A stretch of 64,000 bases of DNA from Macrobrachium rosenbergii (Eukaryota; Arthropoda; Malacostraca; Decapoda; Palaemonidae): positions 17,874,122 through 17,938,121 of the forward strand of contig NC_089782.1 of NCBI RefSeq assembly GCF_040412425.1, written 5' to 3'. A program made the translations under genes and the position numbers. The notes under the pieces were generated by a model, which worked only from the letters and a program-made list of their open reading frames with translations, was not told the origin of the DNA and searched no databases. Each line of letters starts with the position of its first letter. Positions within the stretch are counted from its first letter, which is position 1. This document shows positions 45,129-56,103 of the stretch, piece after piece.

Positions 45129-45186
<58 letters not shown>

Positions 45187-45238
45187 TATATATGCACATA
45201 TATATTATATACATATATGTATATAAATATATATATAT

Positions 45239-45318
<80 letters not shown>
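45129..45318. repeat. Long interrupted (AT)n array
   Basis: Two perfect AT blocks of about 54 bp and 80 bp with an AT/ATAC-variant section between them. Confidence 0.95.
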
Positions 45319-45319
<1 letters not shown>

Positions 45320-46146
45320 GTAACGATGATTATCTAAAAGAAAGGCCGTGCCAAAACCGTACATCAATGCAACCTTTCCGCAAATAGAGGATAAATCCAA
45401 AGAAACAAGAATTCTGTAACCCAGATACAAGAAAACCAGTACTTCCCAAAAACCTCTCATGGAATGCTGTATTGCCAATGGCTTACTTTCATAGAAAGTT
45501 TCTCAAGAGATTTTCTGCTGAATGAATGGACACCAGCACTTGAACCACTTTCTTCAAACACCACAAAACAGATCAATGTCAGAGTCATTGACGGACTGGA
45601 CCTTATTCTGCGTCCGCTTCTCTTAATTTTTGTTTCGTAAAAAATAAAGATGGGATCAAACTAAAACCCAAAGTTTATACTGATTCTTAAACAAAGTCAC
45701 CATCAAAGTAAATACTATAGATGACTGCTCCTCTCTTATACAGATCTTAACCATAAATGTCAGAACTGGTGGCAGGATTTAACCGGAATGTCATGCTCCC
45801 ACGGAATCCAACAAGGATTTTAATCAAACTTTAAGAAATACGGCCTTGAACTTTGACCTTCTTCATCAAAAATTCTTCATGACAATTGGTACACAGGTCC
45901 ACTCAAAGGTTTGTGTCCACCAAGCCCCAGCGCACTTCACAGACAAAATTAAATGTTTTCATCCTTTGGGCAACATTTATGTAAAAAAAAAATTAAACAA
46001 AATCTTTATAAAAAAATCGTTGCAAAGATTTCAAAAGACACGCAGCTACCAAATTCAAAACCAGGTGACCATCAAGGTCCAAATAATTTAACCAATGATC
46101 GACTTTTCCATTTTCTTGAATCGGTGCCTGGATCTAACGGGAGCCC
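45319..46146. other. No gene seen; spacer of the inverted repeat
   Basis: Non-repetitive by eye. The frames at 45846-46091 and 45953-46162 lack motifs. Confidence 0.45.
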
Positions 46147-46292
46147 CGTGCAGCAGATCTAGATCCATACAAAATTAAGTTGATTATTCTCTCAAGTGAC
46201 AGTCAACCTTTCCCATACATTTTCTATTACACTGTTAAGTTCCCCAAGCTATATCTGGAAATGAATGTGAATCGATCGGTTCCTAACACTAT
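46147..46292 (-). repeat. Inverted repeat arm 2 (pairs with 44815-44957)
   Basis: Reverse complement of arm 1. Similarity extends outward to 'GCAGCAGATCTA' at one end and stops at 'CCTAACACTATCACAAAC' at the other. Confidence 0.85.
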
Positions 46293-47552
46293 CACAAACT
46301 CACTCTTAAGAGTTCATGAAAACTTGTGCCATACTATTGCGGTATTTCCCCAGCAGCTTCATAAAAATTGGCACCAAAATCTGGACAATTTCTCCATGTT
46401 CCAGTCTACTGTAAAAGTTTTAGAGTTTTTAGATTTTACTTTGCCTATTATTTCATTATGCCTTAAGTTTTCATATAAATTTGTGGTACTATAAGGCAAA
46501 ATTTTCCTCAGGTTTATAAAATACTGGTGTTTCTTTTGCAAATCTTCACTGAAAGTTTCACAAATATTGGTTTTAACATTTTGTTAACTTTTCATTGAGA
46601 GTTCCATAAAAAAAAGATGGCGTTCACCTTTCGCAACGCTTCTTTATTAAAAGTTTGCTGAAATCGGTGTTTGATGATATTTGCGTTAATTCTTTGCTAT
46701 GTCATTAGCAGTGCTCTTCCCATTTCGTAAAACCCGTACATTAAAAGTGCAGCGAAAAATGGTGTTCGGTTCTGGGATTGAAGGAAAACAAACTTTGTTG
46801 TCCAAACTTCGAAAAAAAAATGTTCTCTAGGTTTATAGCAAAACCGTAACGATATAAATTTAATATAGTGGCAGGCGACTGTCATCAACGTGCTTTTAGA
46901 CTTTTGAACAAAATACCAAGAGAGAGACAAAAGCAGAGAGAGAGAGAGAGAGAGAGAGAGTCAAAGCAACCTGTTCTGTTTAATCAGGTTTTTAGCTTCA
47001 CGTTGATACATACAACCGCCCATTTCCCGTATTTTCCATATTGTGGAGTTCATTAAATAAAAAAAAAAAAAAAAGAAACAAAATCTCACAATCATTTTTG
47101 TCGGCCTCAAGACACAAAAATGGTTCGCGAAAATATAGGTTCTCTACAAGTTAGAATCTTTCACTACGAAGAGACCGAGACGAGCATGATTTAAGGGATA
47201 CAAGGGAAGAATGCGCTTTCCGCATTCTAGATTCTGAAAAATAAAGTGTGAACTGCATTCCACCCCCTTATTTTCAGACCCACTGCGGTCCAACACCCCG
47301 TGCATTTTAACGTTATAAGGATGATCTGTATGACTTATAATTTTTGTTATATTGAAAAACACTGGAACTAATATGTATGTGCAAATAATTAAATTTACAG
47401 GTTTATGTACGACCGTAAAGGAGACTGCTCTGACAGTTCTTTACTTTCAGACAAGAACTGTACATAACACATCAACAAGAAGGAAATAGTTATCATTACA
47501 TTTGAAGGGAAGACAGATTCTCTCTCTCTCTCTCTATTTATCACCACCCTTA
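46293..47552. other. No gene seen; contains (AG)n at 46935-46960 and poly(A) near 47058-47075
   Basis: AT-rich, no coding signature. A short (CT)8 lies at 47519-47534, just before the SINE. Confidence 0.5.
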
Positions 47553-47825
47553 TAGAGCTCTTCGTTGGATGAGTCGGTAGAGCTGCGGACTGTCACTCGA
47601 TGGGCCGGAGTTCAGTTCCCCGGCCGGCTGATGAAGAGTTAGAGGAATTTATTTCTGGTGATAGAAATTCATTTCTCCTACAATGTGGTTCGGATTCCAC
47701 AATAGCTGTAGGTCCGTTGCTAAGTAACCAATTGGTTCTTAACACGTAAAATAAGTCAAATTCTTCAGGCCCAGCCCTAGGAGGCTCTTAATGAGCTCAG
47801 TGGTCTGGTAAAACTAAGGTATACA
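47553..47825 (+). mobile_element. tRNA-derived SINE
   Basis: The head has an internal pol III promoter. An A-box-like 'TGGATGAGTCGGTAGAGCTG' (about 47564) and a B-box-like 'GGAGTTCAGTTCCCC' (about 47609) are about 45 bp apart, as in a tRNA, although no intact cloverleaf forms. A tRNA-unrelated body follows, with 'GAATTTATTTCTGGTGATAG', 'TGGTTCGGATTCCACAATAG' and 'CCAATTGGTTCTTAAC', ending in 'GGTCTGGTAAAACTAAGGTA'. Derived from tRNA but not a working tRNA gene. Confidence 0.75.
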
Positions 47826-48667
47826 TAGCAACGCCCTATATACTTTATCAGCATTTCGTACTTTGGTCTTAAAAACAAGACCATTTTTCATACAGACAAA
47901 TCTCGTATTACTAATACTGAATCGGAGTAACTCAGTACTTATTTAAAAGCATTTCCTCTTAAATACTCTGGCCACTGTTCAAGGCTGCGTTCGTTTCGAG
48001 CAGCGACAGAGCCTCGGAGGCGACGGCTGACCTCACGAAAATGAATGCTAATTAACAAGCCTTCTGCCAAAATATACATGAAACAACCCACTTAATTTGA
48101 CAATGGTTCTCCTTGACTTAAGGTTATGAAAGATCATTGTGTTAAGCCTCTGACTTCTTTATATATTCTACTTGTGTAGCACTGACAGAAATTACAAACA
48201 GATCATTAGAATATTTATAAATATCAATGAAACTTATAAAACATACAGTTAAAAAGTGCCCTTGAAAGCAACGATAAAAATGCACGAGTTACCCACTTGA
48301 AAAATCTCCGTTTTCTAAGAACGAAGAAAATCGTCTAGGGCTGCCAGCTGAGAGAAAGAACCGGTCTTCAGTTGCCTTGGCGCCATCGAAGAAAGAGGTC
48401 CCTGGATACTAAGCGTCTTGGTTTATTTAGAACGTCCCCCTTTATACAAGTGAAAGCGAAAGGAAATAACATACAAGTGATTTCGAAAACGAATAAGTGT
48501 GAAATTCTGTTTTTAAAAAGTAGTTACTTATAGCCGCTAAGAAAAAGGGCTCAAGTTCAGTTTTGATTTTATTTATTTTTTTCCAATGCACAAATGAGGA
48601 CATGTAAAGCAACGCATTAAACAGGAGAAAAAGAAAATATTTTCTCAGTTTTGGTGTTACGGAGAAG
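47826..48667. other. 5' flank of the small secreted-protein gene; no gene seen
   Basis: A CpG-richer patch at 47985-48040 ('CGTTCGTTTCGAGCAGCGAC') is present but no coding exon. Confidence 0.45.
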
Positions 48668-48678
48668 TATATAAAAGG
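48668..48678 (+). promoter_or_regulatory. TATA box of the small secreted-protein gene
   Basis: 'TATATAAAAGG' is a near-consensus TATA box. A start site about 30 bp downstream (near 48700) would give a 5' UTR of about 165 nt before the ATG at 48865. Confidence 0.65.
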
Positions 48679-48718
48679 ATTTAACCCAAAGCCCTAAACG
48701 AAAAAGCAACGTTCAAAC

Positions 48719-48742
48719 ATGAGCGAAGAAGAACAGAAGTGA
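48719..48742 (+). other. Upstream ORF (7 codons) in the putative 5' UTR
   Basis: ATG AGC GAA GAA GAA CAG AAG TGA lies between the predicted start site and the main ATG. If transcribed it could damp translation of the main ORF. It depends entirely on the start-site guess. Confidence 0.35.
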
Positions 48743-48864
48743 AATTTTCAGAAAAAAGAAAATAATTTTGTCCCATTTTTGTCGAGGGAGTATTTCTATT
48801 CGGTCTTATAAAACAGGATATCTATTAATACATACCCCGAAGGTATACAGTAAGTTGAGAAACG

Positions 48865-49045
48865 ATGAGTTTACACTGGATGAGATCGGGAATGGGCGTA
48901 CGGGCGGTGTTGATCCTGATGCTGCTGCTCGTGGGCGTCACTCAGGCAATGCAGAGGCGCTCTGCCTCTGCCAGCCCCACGCCCACGCCCGATCCAAACC
49001 TGGCCGCCCTCACAGGACTGGGAGGAGGAATTGGCGCGATATCAG
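48865..49045 (+). CDS. Exon 1 of a small signal-peptide protein gene
   Basis: Sixty codons and one nucleotide end at a consensus donor ('ATATCAG|GTAAGA'). The protein starts 'MSLHWMRSGMGVRAVLILML' and continues 'LLVGVTQA', a classic signal peptide with the likely cut after TQA. In-frame Met codons at residues 6 and 10 are possible alternative starts. The predicted mature N-terminus is 'MQRRSASASPTPTPDPNLAA', a Ser/Pro/Thr-rich segment, followed by a Gly-rich 'LTGLGGGIGAIS'. The GC-rich composition stands out from its surroundings. It joins in frame to 53298-53458 across a 4.25-kb intron (G + AT makes Asp). The product of 113 residues would enter the secretory pathway. I do not recognise the family. 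Confidence 0.75.
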
Positions 49046-49190
49046 GTAAGATTTTCATTTCATAAATTAATTTTTCAAAGACAATATAAAATTCAGAGAA
49101 CAACAGCAGCAAGGCAGTTTTACAGTTATTTTGACAGTATTCATATGTTTTAATAATAATGAAAATAATAATAGCATAAATCCTTGTCTT

Positions 49191-49208
49191 ACACACACAC
49201 ACACACAT

Positions 49209-49280
<72 letters not shown>
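49191..49280. repeat. Compound (AC)n(AT)n microsatellite
   Basis: About 18 AC units with two interruptions, then about 24 AT units. Confidence 0.95.
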
Positions 49281-49281
<1 letters not shown>

Positions 49282-49721
49282 CAATTATTGAATAGAATTT
49301 AATGCTAATGCAAATAGAAACTGCATAAAATCTTGCTACATACAACAGCAGCTATAAAAAAAAAAAATAGATTACACCATTACTATAATCTAATTCGCAA
49401 CTGTGGTTCTCGTTATTTGCAACGTTGCAACATCTCCTGTCTTTTAAAATCCCGTAAATTTACACCCAGTGGTATTTCGCTGCGGCCTAGTTTTTACAGT
49501 GGCATTTATTAGGCTGTATTTCCTCTGTGCATATGCACTCGTACTTAACATACATGCCTTGGTGAACGTATATGTTGAGTTCAGGCCTAACGCATAGACT
49601 ACATATCATAATTCCATTATATAGACTGATATGGGCTACATTTTCTGGGCTTATTGCGTGATTTATATTTTATAGGCCGTTTGTAGGCTACTTGTTACAT
49701 TTAAAAAAGTCTTTATTACTG

Positions 49722-49778
49722 TCACATTGGATAAAATATGTCACATGGGGTAAAATATGTCACATTGGATAAAATATG
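49722..49778. repeat. 19-bp tandem repeat, 3 copies
   Basis: Unit 'TCACATTGGATAAAATATG' at 49722, 49741 and 49760. The middle copy has two substitutions. Confidence 0.95.
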
Positions 49779-50399
49779 TTTCATAGACCTATTTTTATAT
49801 TATGTTCCATAAACATACTATTTAGATTATAATTCATATACCTAAAAGTCATAACGCGTTTTATAGGCCCAGAGTGATTGTTGGATTACCTTGGCATACT
49901 GGATGTTCAAGAGAAACGAACTGTACAATAGTGGGCAGTTTCCATAGATTTCTAGCTGTTAATGCAATGCAGATCAAGTACAAAGGATTTTCATAATGAA
50001 TATTAGCTGTAGCTCTGCCAATCTAACTCTACCATTTTGAGTCAGTTGTTCTGATATGATTGGCTATCTTATGTTTCTTATAAATTATCTATCTACAGTA
50101 GATAGACAGATATATTCCTCACACCGTTGGACTGTGGAAGTCTCCCTCATGATGTCGTGCAATTAGAACTTCAAAAGTTCAAGCGAAGATGCAATGCATT
50201 ACTACCCAGTGCTATTCTCCTTGCATTTTAATACATTTTTATCTATTTATTAATTCATTTTTTCTTTTTAATAAGTGAGATCTCATTTTTCTGTACTTCC
50301 CTTTACCTTCTCTTATTTCATAATGAGCACCATATTCTCAGGAAGCTTGAATTTCAAGTCAATGGCCCCTGTGGGCTTGTTCCATAAGGGTTCATCTTA

Positions 50400-50401
<2 letters not shown>

Positions 50402-50450
<49 letters not shown>

Positions 50451-50451
50451 T
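50402..50451. repeat. (AAT)n microsatellite
   Basis: About 16 perfect triplets. Confidence 0.95.
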
Positions 50452-50840
50452 ACATGGCTACTTGCTTGTACTGTCTGTCAATTCCATTTAAACACATCAT
50501 CATGTACTTGTAAATAATATGGATAGATACAAGTACTTGAATCGAACTGCACATACCTATCGCGATTAACAGTGAAAATAAAATTGCATTACTTTTATCA
50601 GTTTTTGAACTGTATCATCCCTGTTATCAACATGAGTTCTACTGCAGACTTAGGTAGGTCCTCGTCCGTTTGCACTCTATCCTATTCTCCTTATTATATT
50701 TTAATGTTCCCAAGTGATCTTTCTCTTTATGCTTCTCACTTGTAAGCCCTCTGTTTTTTTAATATTGCTCATTAACTTTCTTTTAATTTAATCATATTTT
50801 CTTTTTCTGGGTTGTTCGTTTGTACCAGTTTTCTTCCTCT

Positions 50841-50868
50841 CTGTGTGTATGTGTGTGTGTGTGTGTAT
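50841..50868. repeat. (TG)n microsatellite
   Basis: Thirteen TG units with one TA interruption. Confidence 0.95.
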
Positions 50869-52075
50869 TGTCCAACCTCTTTACTTCACTTTACTATAAG
50901 TTTGGGATTTTTTCTTTCAATTACCGTCTGAAAATTTATATGGCAATTCATTCCTTGGTGACACAGACTGGATGTAGGCTAATTATTAAACCGATCGGTA
51001 TCAGAGGAACGGCACAAATCTTCTCTTTGGTAAAGCTGCCGTTATTAATAGCAAGATATTGAACAATGCTGAATTTGTCTGGAAAATGAATAAATCAAAA
51101 TGTTTATAGGAAACGGGGTATTTTGCAACAGCACAAATTTGAATGATACCAACTTGTTTAACATGTTTCAGTGAAATATATTCAGAAAAAAGAGCAAAAA
51201 TGACGGTGAGGAAACTAATGCCGATGATGTGATTTAAATACAAATAAGTAAAAAAAAAAAACACTTTCTAGAATCCGTTTCCTAAAGGTTCTGGTGAGAA
51301 AGTGTGCGAAAACTAATTTGGAGAATCTTTCGCTTTTAAATAACACCCTATATTTGTCACTTTGTAATAATAATATATTAATTAATAATATATCAATAAT
51401 AAAGAAAACTAAATACAAGTTTTCGCCTCCGGATGTGCTATAATACTCGTTTTATAACCTGCTTTTTGTTTTGGCTGAGTAAAACCGTTCATGTTTCATT
51501 TATTACTTTTTCCTCCATCTCCTTGCCTGGTATTTCTCTTTACCGTGGTCCCTCGCCCCTTCTCTCTCTCTCTCTCGTCTTGTGAATCCTATAATATATT
51601 TGTTTTCCGCTGCACTAGGTTCAAGGTGGCTTTTCTTTTCTAACACCGTTGCATTTTAGACAGGATTTGATCCCATCTTTCTTATAATTGTTTATCTTCC
51701 TATAGTTGACTAAACCTGACACATACTTTTTATAGCTTCTCCTAAGCTTCTACATGTTATACATAACCCAAGTCTACACTACAATTGTCTTATGCCCCCG
51801 TGTTAAACTCTTCTGCGACATAAACTATGCCTTAGTGTATCGTCACATTTATTGTATGTTCCCTGTTCGTTAACCTTTACGCCTTAGCCTTGCTTTCGAG
51901 CTCAATTTAGCCTTCCTGTGTGATTACGGTTTCTCTGCAGCTAAACTTCTGCAATCTAATTATGCTGCAAAGCCTCTCTGTAGAGACCTAATGCTCCTAT
52001 GTTTCATATATTTGAATACTCTTGGCCTTCATTAATCATATGTTCCAGTAGCTAAAAAACACCCTAGAGAATCTT

Positions 52076-52077
<2 letters not shown>

Positions 52078-52142
<65 letters not shown>
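52078..52142. repeat. (AAT)n microsatellite
   Basis: About 21 perfect triplets, the longest trinucleotide array in the window. Confidence 0.95.
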
Positions 52143-52143
<1 letters not shown>

Positions 52144-53297
52144 CTATTTCAGGTCAGGGACACATTTACAACATATGGTGGAAATAAAGATTCCATAACT
52201 AGATAACAAAAGCTATATTAACTATAAGTAATAATAACATCAATAACAAAACCATAAGGGCAAAAATAAGGTTATAGCGATAACATCATTATATTTACCA
52301 TATGCTCCCCAGCCTCCTTACAGCGTCTCATTGCTCCCAAGTGCTTCCGTGGTTTTTCGCCCTTCCGTCACCAGTAAGCGACTTTTAATTTTTTTACCCC
52401 TTCACTCGGGGGTTATTAACTGAAGACATTCCGGGCAATGACGGAGCATGCGGTCTGCAAAGTCATTTCTAATGTGACCTGAAACGCTCTCTTACCGACA
52501 GGGTTGTCATCGCCCAAAAATGCTCCCAAAGTGGCACCTTTTCTCCGGAACATAAAGGAGGAGGGCCATCAGTTGTAAATCTATATTGAAGTGGCGTATG
52601 TTGTTGTTATTATTATCATTTCAATTTGCTTACATTATTATTTTTTATGATCTTAAATGCACGTGGTATATACAACCCCAAATGCCTTATAAGTCTATCA
52701 ACATGTTACTCTCCATCTTTTCTTATTATTATTATCTAAGGCCTCAAAATTACATTGCAAAGCAAAACCCAGCACCGTGCTGAATCTATCTATTAATCAG
52801 TTTGCTCCAATTAGCATTATTTTTATCTTAAATAGAGAGGAAATAGCAAATCCACTGTGCCTAAAGAGACCTAACCTTATGTCCATGACAGCTAACACCA
52901 CCATATATTTAGCGATTCGAAATCATCCGGTTTGGAGATCACTGGACACCGTTATTGTGTCAGATAGGACTACTTTCAAATCCTGTGATCAACCAAGCTC
53001 TTTTATAGGCCTAAGTGGATTTTCCATACTGATAAACTTTCTAAATTCTACATACAACTTGGGAACTTGGTACTTACTTGCATAGACCTGCTTGAATGTT
53101 CCGTAACTGTAGACAACCAGTCTACAGTTAATTTGATGAAATTAAGAGGGCTTCCAAATTCCACCTTCTCAAATTAATCTTCATAATCTGAGGTTTTACC
53201 TTCAAGTGTCATCATACATATTCCTTAGTTTCCCGAAGTGTAGACCGTAATGCAGGATAAAGTAATTCGTAATTAAATAGACATATATATTCTACAG

Positions 53298-53458
53298 ATT
53301 CCATGCTGAAGAGTGGATTAGCCCGTAGTGGTAACAAGTGCCAATCTTACTGGACAGTTCTAGGATTTACTGTTGATGTTATTGCCACTGTTGTGATTTT
53401 AGGAGCCTTATTAGCAGGAATAAAATTCATATCTTCAGTTACCGGATTTTTACTATGA
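53298..53458 (+). CDS. Exon 2 (terminal) of the small signal-peptide protein gene
   Basis: After the acceptor 'TATATTCTACAG' the frame runs 161 nt to TGA at 53456-53458 and completes the Asp codon begun in exon 1. It encodes 'DSMLKSGLARSGNKCQSYW' and then a hydrophobic segment of about 33 residues ('TVLGFTVDVIATVVILGALL' continuing 'AGIKFISSVTGFLL'), with one Asp, one Lys and three Gly. The segment could be a membrane anchor giving a single-pass protein with the Ser/Pro-rich part outside, or an amphipathic membrane-active helix. The single Cys in 'NKCQSYW' rules out an internal disulfide. The reading frame is the only one open here, and its phase match to exon 1 is the main support. Confidence 0.75.
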
Positions 53459-53790
53459 ATCGTATTTTTATGAGCATCTTTTTATAATGACTCCTCTTTA
53501 CTTTCGTTTAAAATCACTTTAATTTCACATGAATACTAAATTTTCCAAGATGTATCAATGCAAGAACTAAGATACAGCACTTTGGGACATTCAGATTATG
53601 ACTACTAAAAACTATCGGACGGCTGACCTCAATACCTAGATCTAACTCTCTTACACTTGGGTCAAAGCATTAAGCGTTTCATCGCTACGACAAAGTAGAT
53701 AAAGAGGATAAAAAAAACACATAAAATGGAGCGAGAACATATGTATAAAAACTAGAGGGAAATGGGGAGATAAGAAAAAAAGGCAATAAA
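53459..53790 (+). other. Putative 3' UTR with AATAAA at 53785-53790
   Basis: The first canonical poly(A) signal after the stop codon lies about 330 nt downstream. The interval is AT-rich and without coding signature. Confidence 0.4.
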
Positions 53791-54057
53791 AAACACGCGC
53801 GACATAAGCTGAAAGTTCCTTGGAGGAGTCGTCAGCCAGCAAGTAAAGGTGAACAAGGTTTGATATTTTTTTTTATTTTTGTTCTTTTGTTTTTCTTTCT
53901 TTTTTCGTTTCTCAACTCTGTTCTGCTGTAAGTTCACCAGTGCTGCTCCGGCTGCCGTTTGACTGACTAACCGAACCCCGTCTCTCTCTCTCTCTCTTTA
54001 TGCAGTTAACTGGACTCGATCTTGATACTGACATCACTGGATTATGATTCCGATGAA

Positions 54058-54060
<3 letters not shown>

Positions 54061-54097
<37 letters not shown>

Positions 54098-54098
54098 T

Positions 54099-54153
<55 letters not shown>

Positions 54154-54230
54154 TACATACATATACATACATACATACACACACACACATATATATATCT
54201 ATATACATATATATATAGTGTGTGTGTGTG
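54061..54230. repeat. Compound (AC)n(AT)n(AC)n(AT)n(GT)n microsatellite
   Basis: (AC)16 followed by (AT)n, ATAC variants, a second (AC)n and (AT)n, and finally (TG)7. The open frames over it are repeat artefacts. Confidence 0.95.
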
Positions 54231-55239
54231 TTTCTATAAACTGTGCATATACAGATATACAAAAATTGTCCGCAAATGGACTTACGAATACAGACCTACA
54301 CTTGACCACTAATTCTTTCTCAACGTTAAGATTTTTAAGCAGGTATTCTCCATTTTCTTGCTATAATTAGCTAACAAAAAATAGTGTATTGATTACTGAC
54401 ATCTTTAGTAAGTCAACGACAAAACCTTATTCAAGTTATTCTTCTTTATCAAAGTTACTGTAAGATGAACAGTTAACATCATTAGAGAACATAACTCCAA
54501 AAACTCATTCTTAAATTATCTTGAAGGTCTTCAAGAGATAGTAAGTAAGCTCTGACGGGGGTAGGGGGTTAGGGAGGACTGAGCATAGACCGTGAACATG
54601 GGGGTGGGGTTGGCGGTAGGGGGCTAAAGCACCTAACGATAAGTTACCTTAAACAACTACAAAATCACCAAGCAAACTGTCCTCACTTACTTTCAACTGA
54701 CCATCACATTTGCTCTCCCTAATTGCGTGTGTATGTCACTGTCTTACTTCAGTTCTATCAAGGACGCAGAAAAAGGTGTACTTGTTTCCCGTCTATTGTC
54801 CAAGGACCTCATAGACACAGCAGTGAGCTACTCCAGGGCCCTCAGAGAGGGTATGTTTGTCTCCTGTGTCTCAAGGACACTAATTTATACACTCACACAC
54901 ACGCACACACACACACATATATATATATATTTATATATGTATATATGGTTGCAGAAATGGCTTGTTTTAGACAAATTAACGGAATCAAGTTACAAAAGAT
55001 GATAGTATCGCCAGAAGTAGGAAATTGTTGAGGTTTTGTACAGTATATTTCCTATTCTAGGAAATTTCCACCGGTTCATGTTTTATAAAGTGGACTGTCC
55101 TTAAACCTGTCTGTTATCATAAACATCAGAGTTTTTCCTAACAATATGCAAACAATAATGAATCAAGATACTGTTCACTACCGCATTCATCCTTTGCCTG
55201 TTGATTCAATGATGGACTCTCATGGCGGAAAACTTCCCC

Positions 55240-55240
<1 letters not shown>
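54231..55240. other. No gene seen; contains G-rich clusters and an (AC)(AT) tract at 54893-54945
   Basis: Two G-rich clusters occur at 54556-54577 and 54600-54624. The frame at 54723-55031 overlaps the microsatellite and has no motif. Confidence 0.45.
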
Positions 55241-55270
<30 letters not shown>

Positions 55271-55290
55271 GTAGTAGTAGTAGTAGTAGT
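55241..55290. repeat. Compound (ATT)n(AGT)n microsatellite
   Basis: About ten ATT followed by seven AGT triplets. Confidence 0.95.
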
Positions 55291-56103
55291 AAGTAATAGT
55301 AGCAGCAGAAGTAATAATAGTAGAGCAAGTGAGAAATGGAGGGTGGAAAAAAATTTCATTACGCTGATCATGTCAGTCATTAAAGTAATTCCGATAGCAA
55401 AGTTGATAGTAAACTTGAGAGTGGTTTTAACCAGGAGACTATCGTGTCGGCGCACAATATAAAAGACTTAATTCTGCTTTCCAGTACTAAGATTTACATC
55501 TGCGTTCTGTACTGTTTTCCTGAAATGCATAGTTATTTTGAGTTTTATATTTGCAATGTACATAAGTTGTACATAACTTGAAAGTTAGATTTATTCTTTT
55601 TACTATATGAAATTTAGATATTGATTTATTGCTTATGAGTGAAATCTACAGTATATATAAATTTTGCATTTTACATACGAAATACATATTTTTATCTTGC
55701 ATTTCAAAAGTGAAATTTACATATTCAATACGTATTTCATATATGAATAATACAAATTCTGTATTTTACCAGTAAAATTTTCATTTTGAAATTTGAGATT
55801 TGTATTTTATACCTGAAATTTACGTAATGTTCTTTACATTCCATATCTGTTCTGGATTTTAAATATGAAATTAAGATAATTCTTATTTGTCTTATATCTG
55901 TACTTCATACCTGAATCTCCTACCTTAATTCACTACTTTACACCTGAGTCGGGTCTGTGACCTGATATGACCCCGTGAACTCGTCAAAACGCTCTTCTGA
56001 AATGAATCCTCTCCCTGCAACCTCCTTCAACAGAAATCTACACCTCCACCCACCTCCCTCCCCACCACCACCCACACACACATACACAAACAAACTTTTG
56101 TAC
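55291..56103. other. No gene seen
   Basis: AT-rich, with a loosely repeating pattern of 'ATTTTACATAC.AAATA' at 55600-55860 that suggests a very old short-period array. Confidence 0.45.

Larger units (their letters stand above)
49046..53297 (+). other. Intron 1 of the small secreted-protein gene, rich in microsatellites
   Basis: Starts GTAAGA and ends with a pyrimidine tract and ACAG ('ATATTCTACAG'). It holds the microsatellites and short tandem repeat listed separately. No further exon is required for phase; an additional small exon cannot be excluded. Confidence 0.65.

Noticed and set aside
47553..47640. A functional tRNA gene
   Set aside because: A and B boxes are present but the arms do not pair into a cloverleaf, and a SINE body follows directly.
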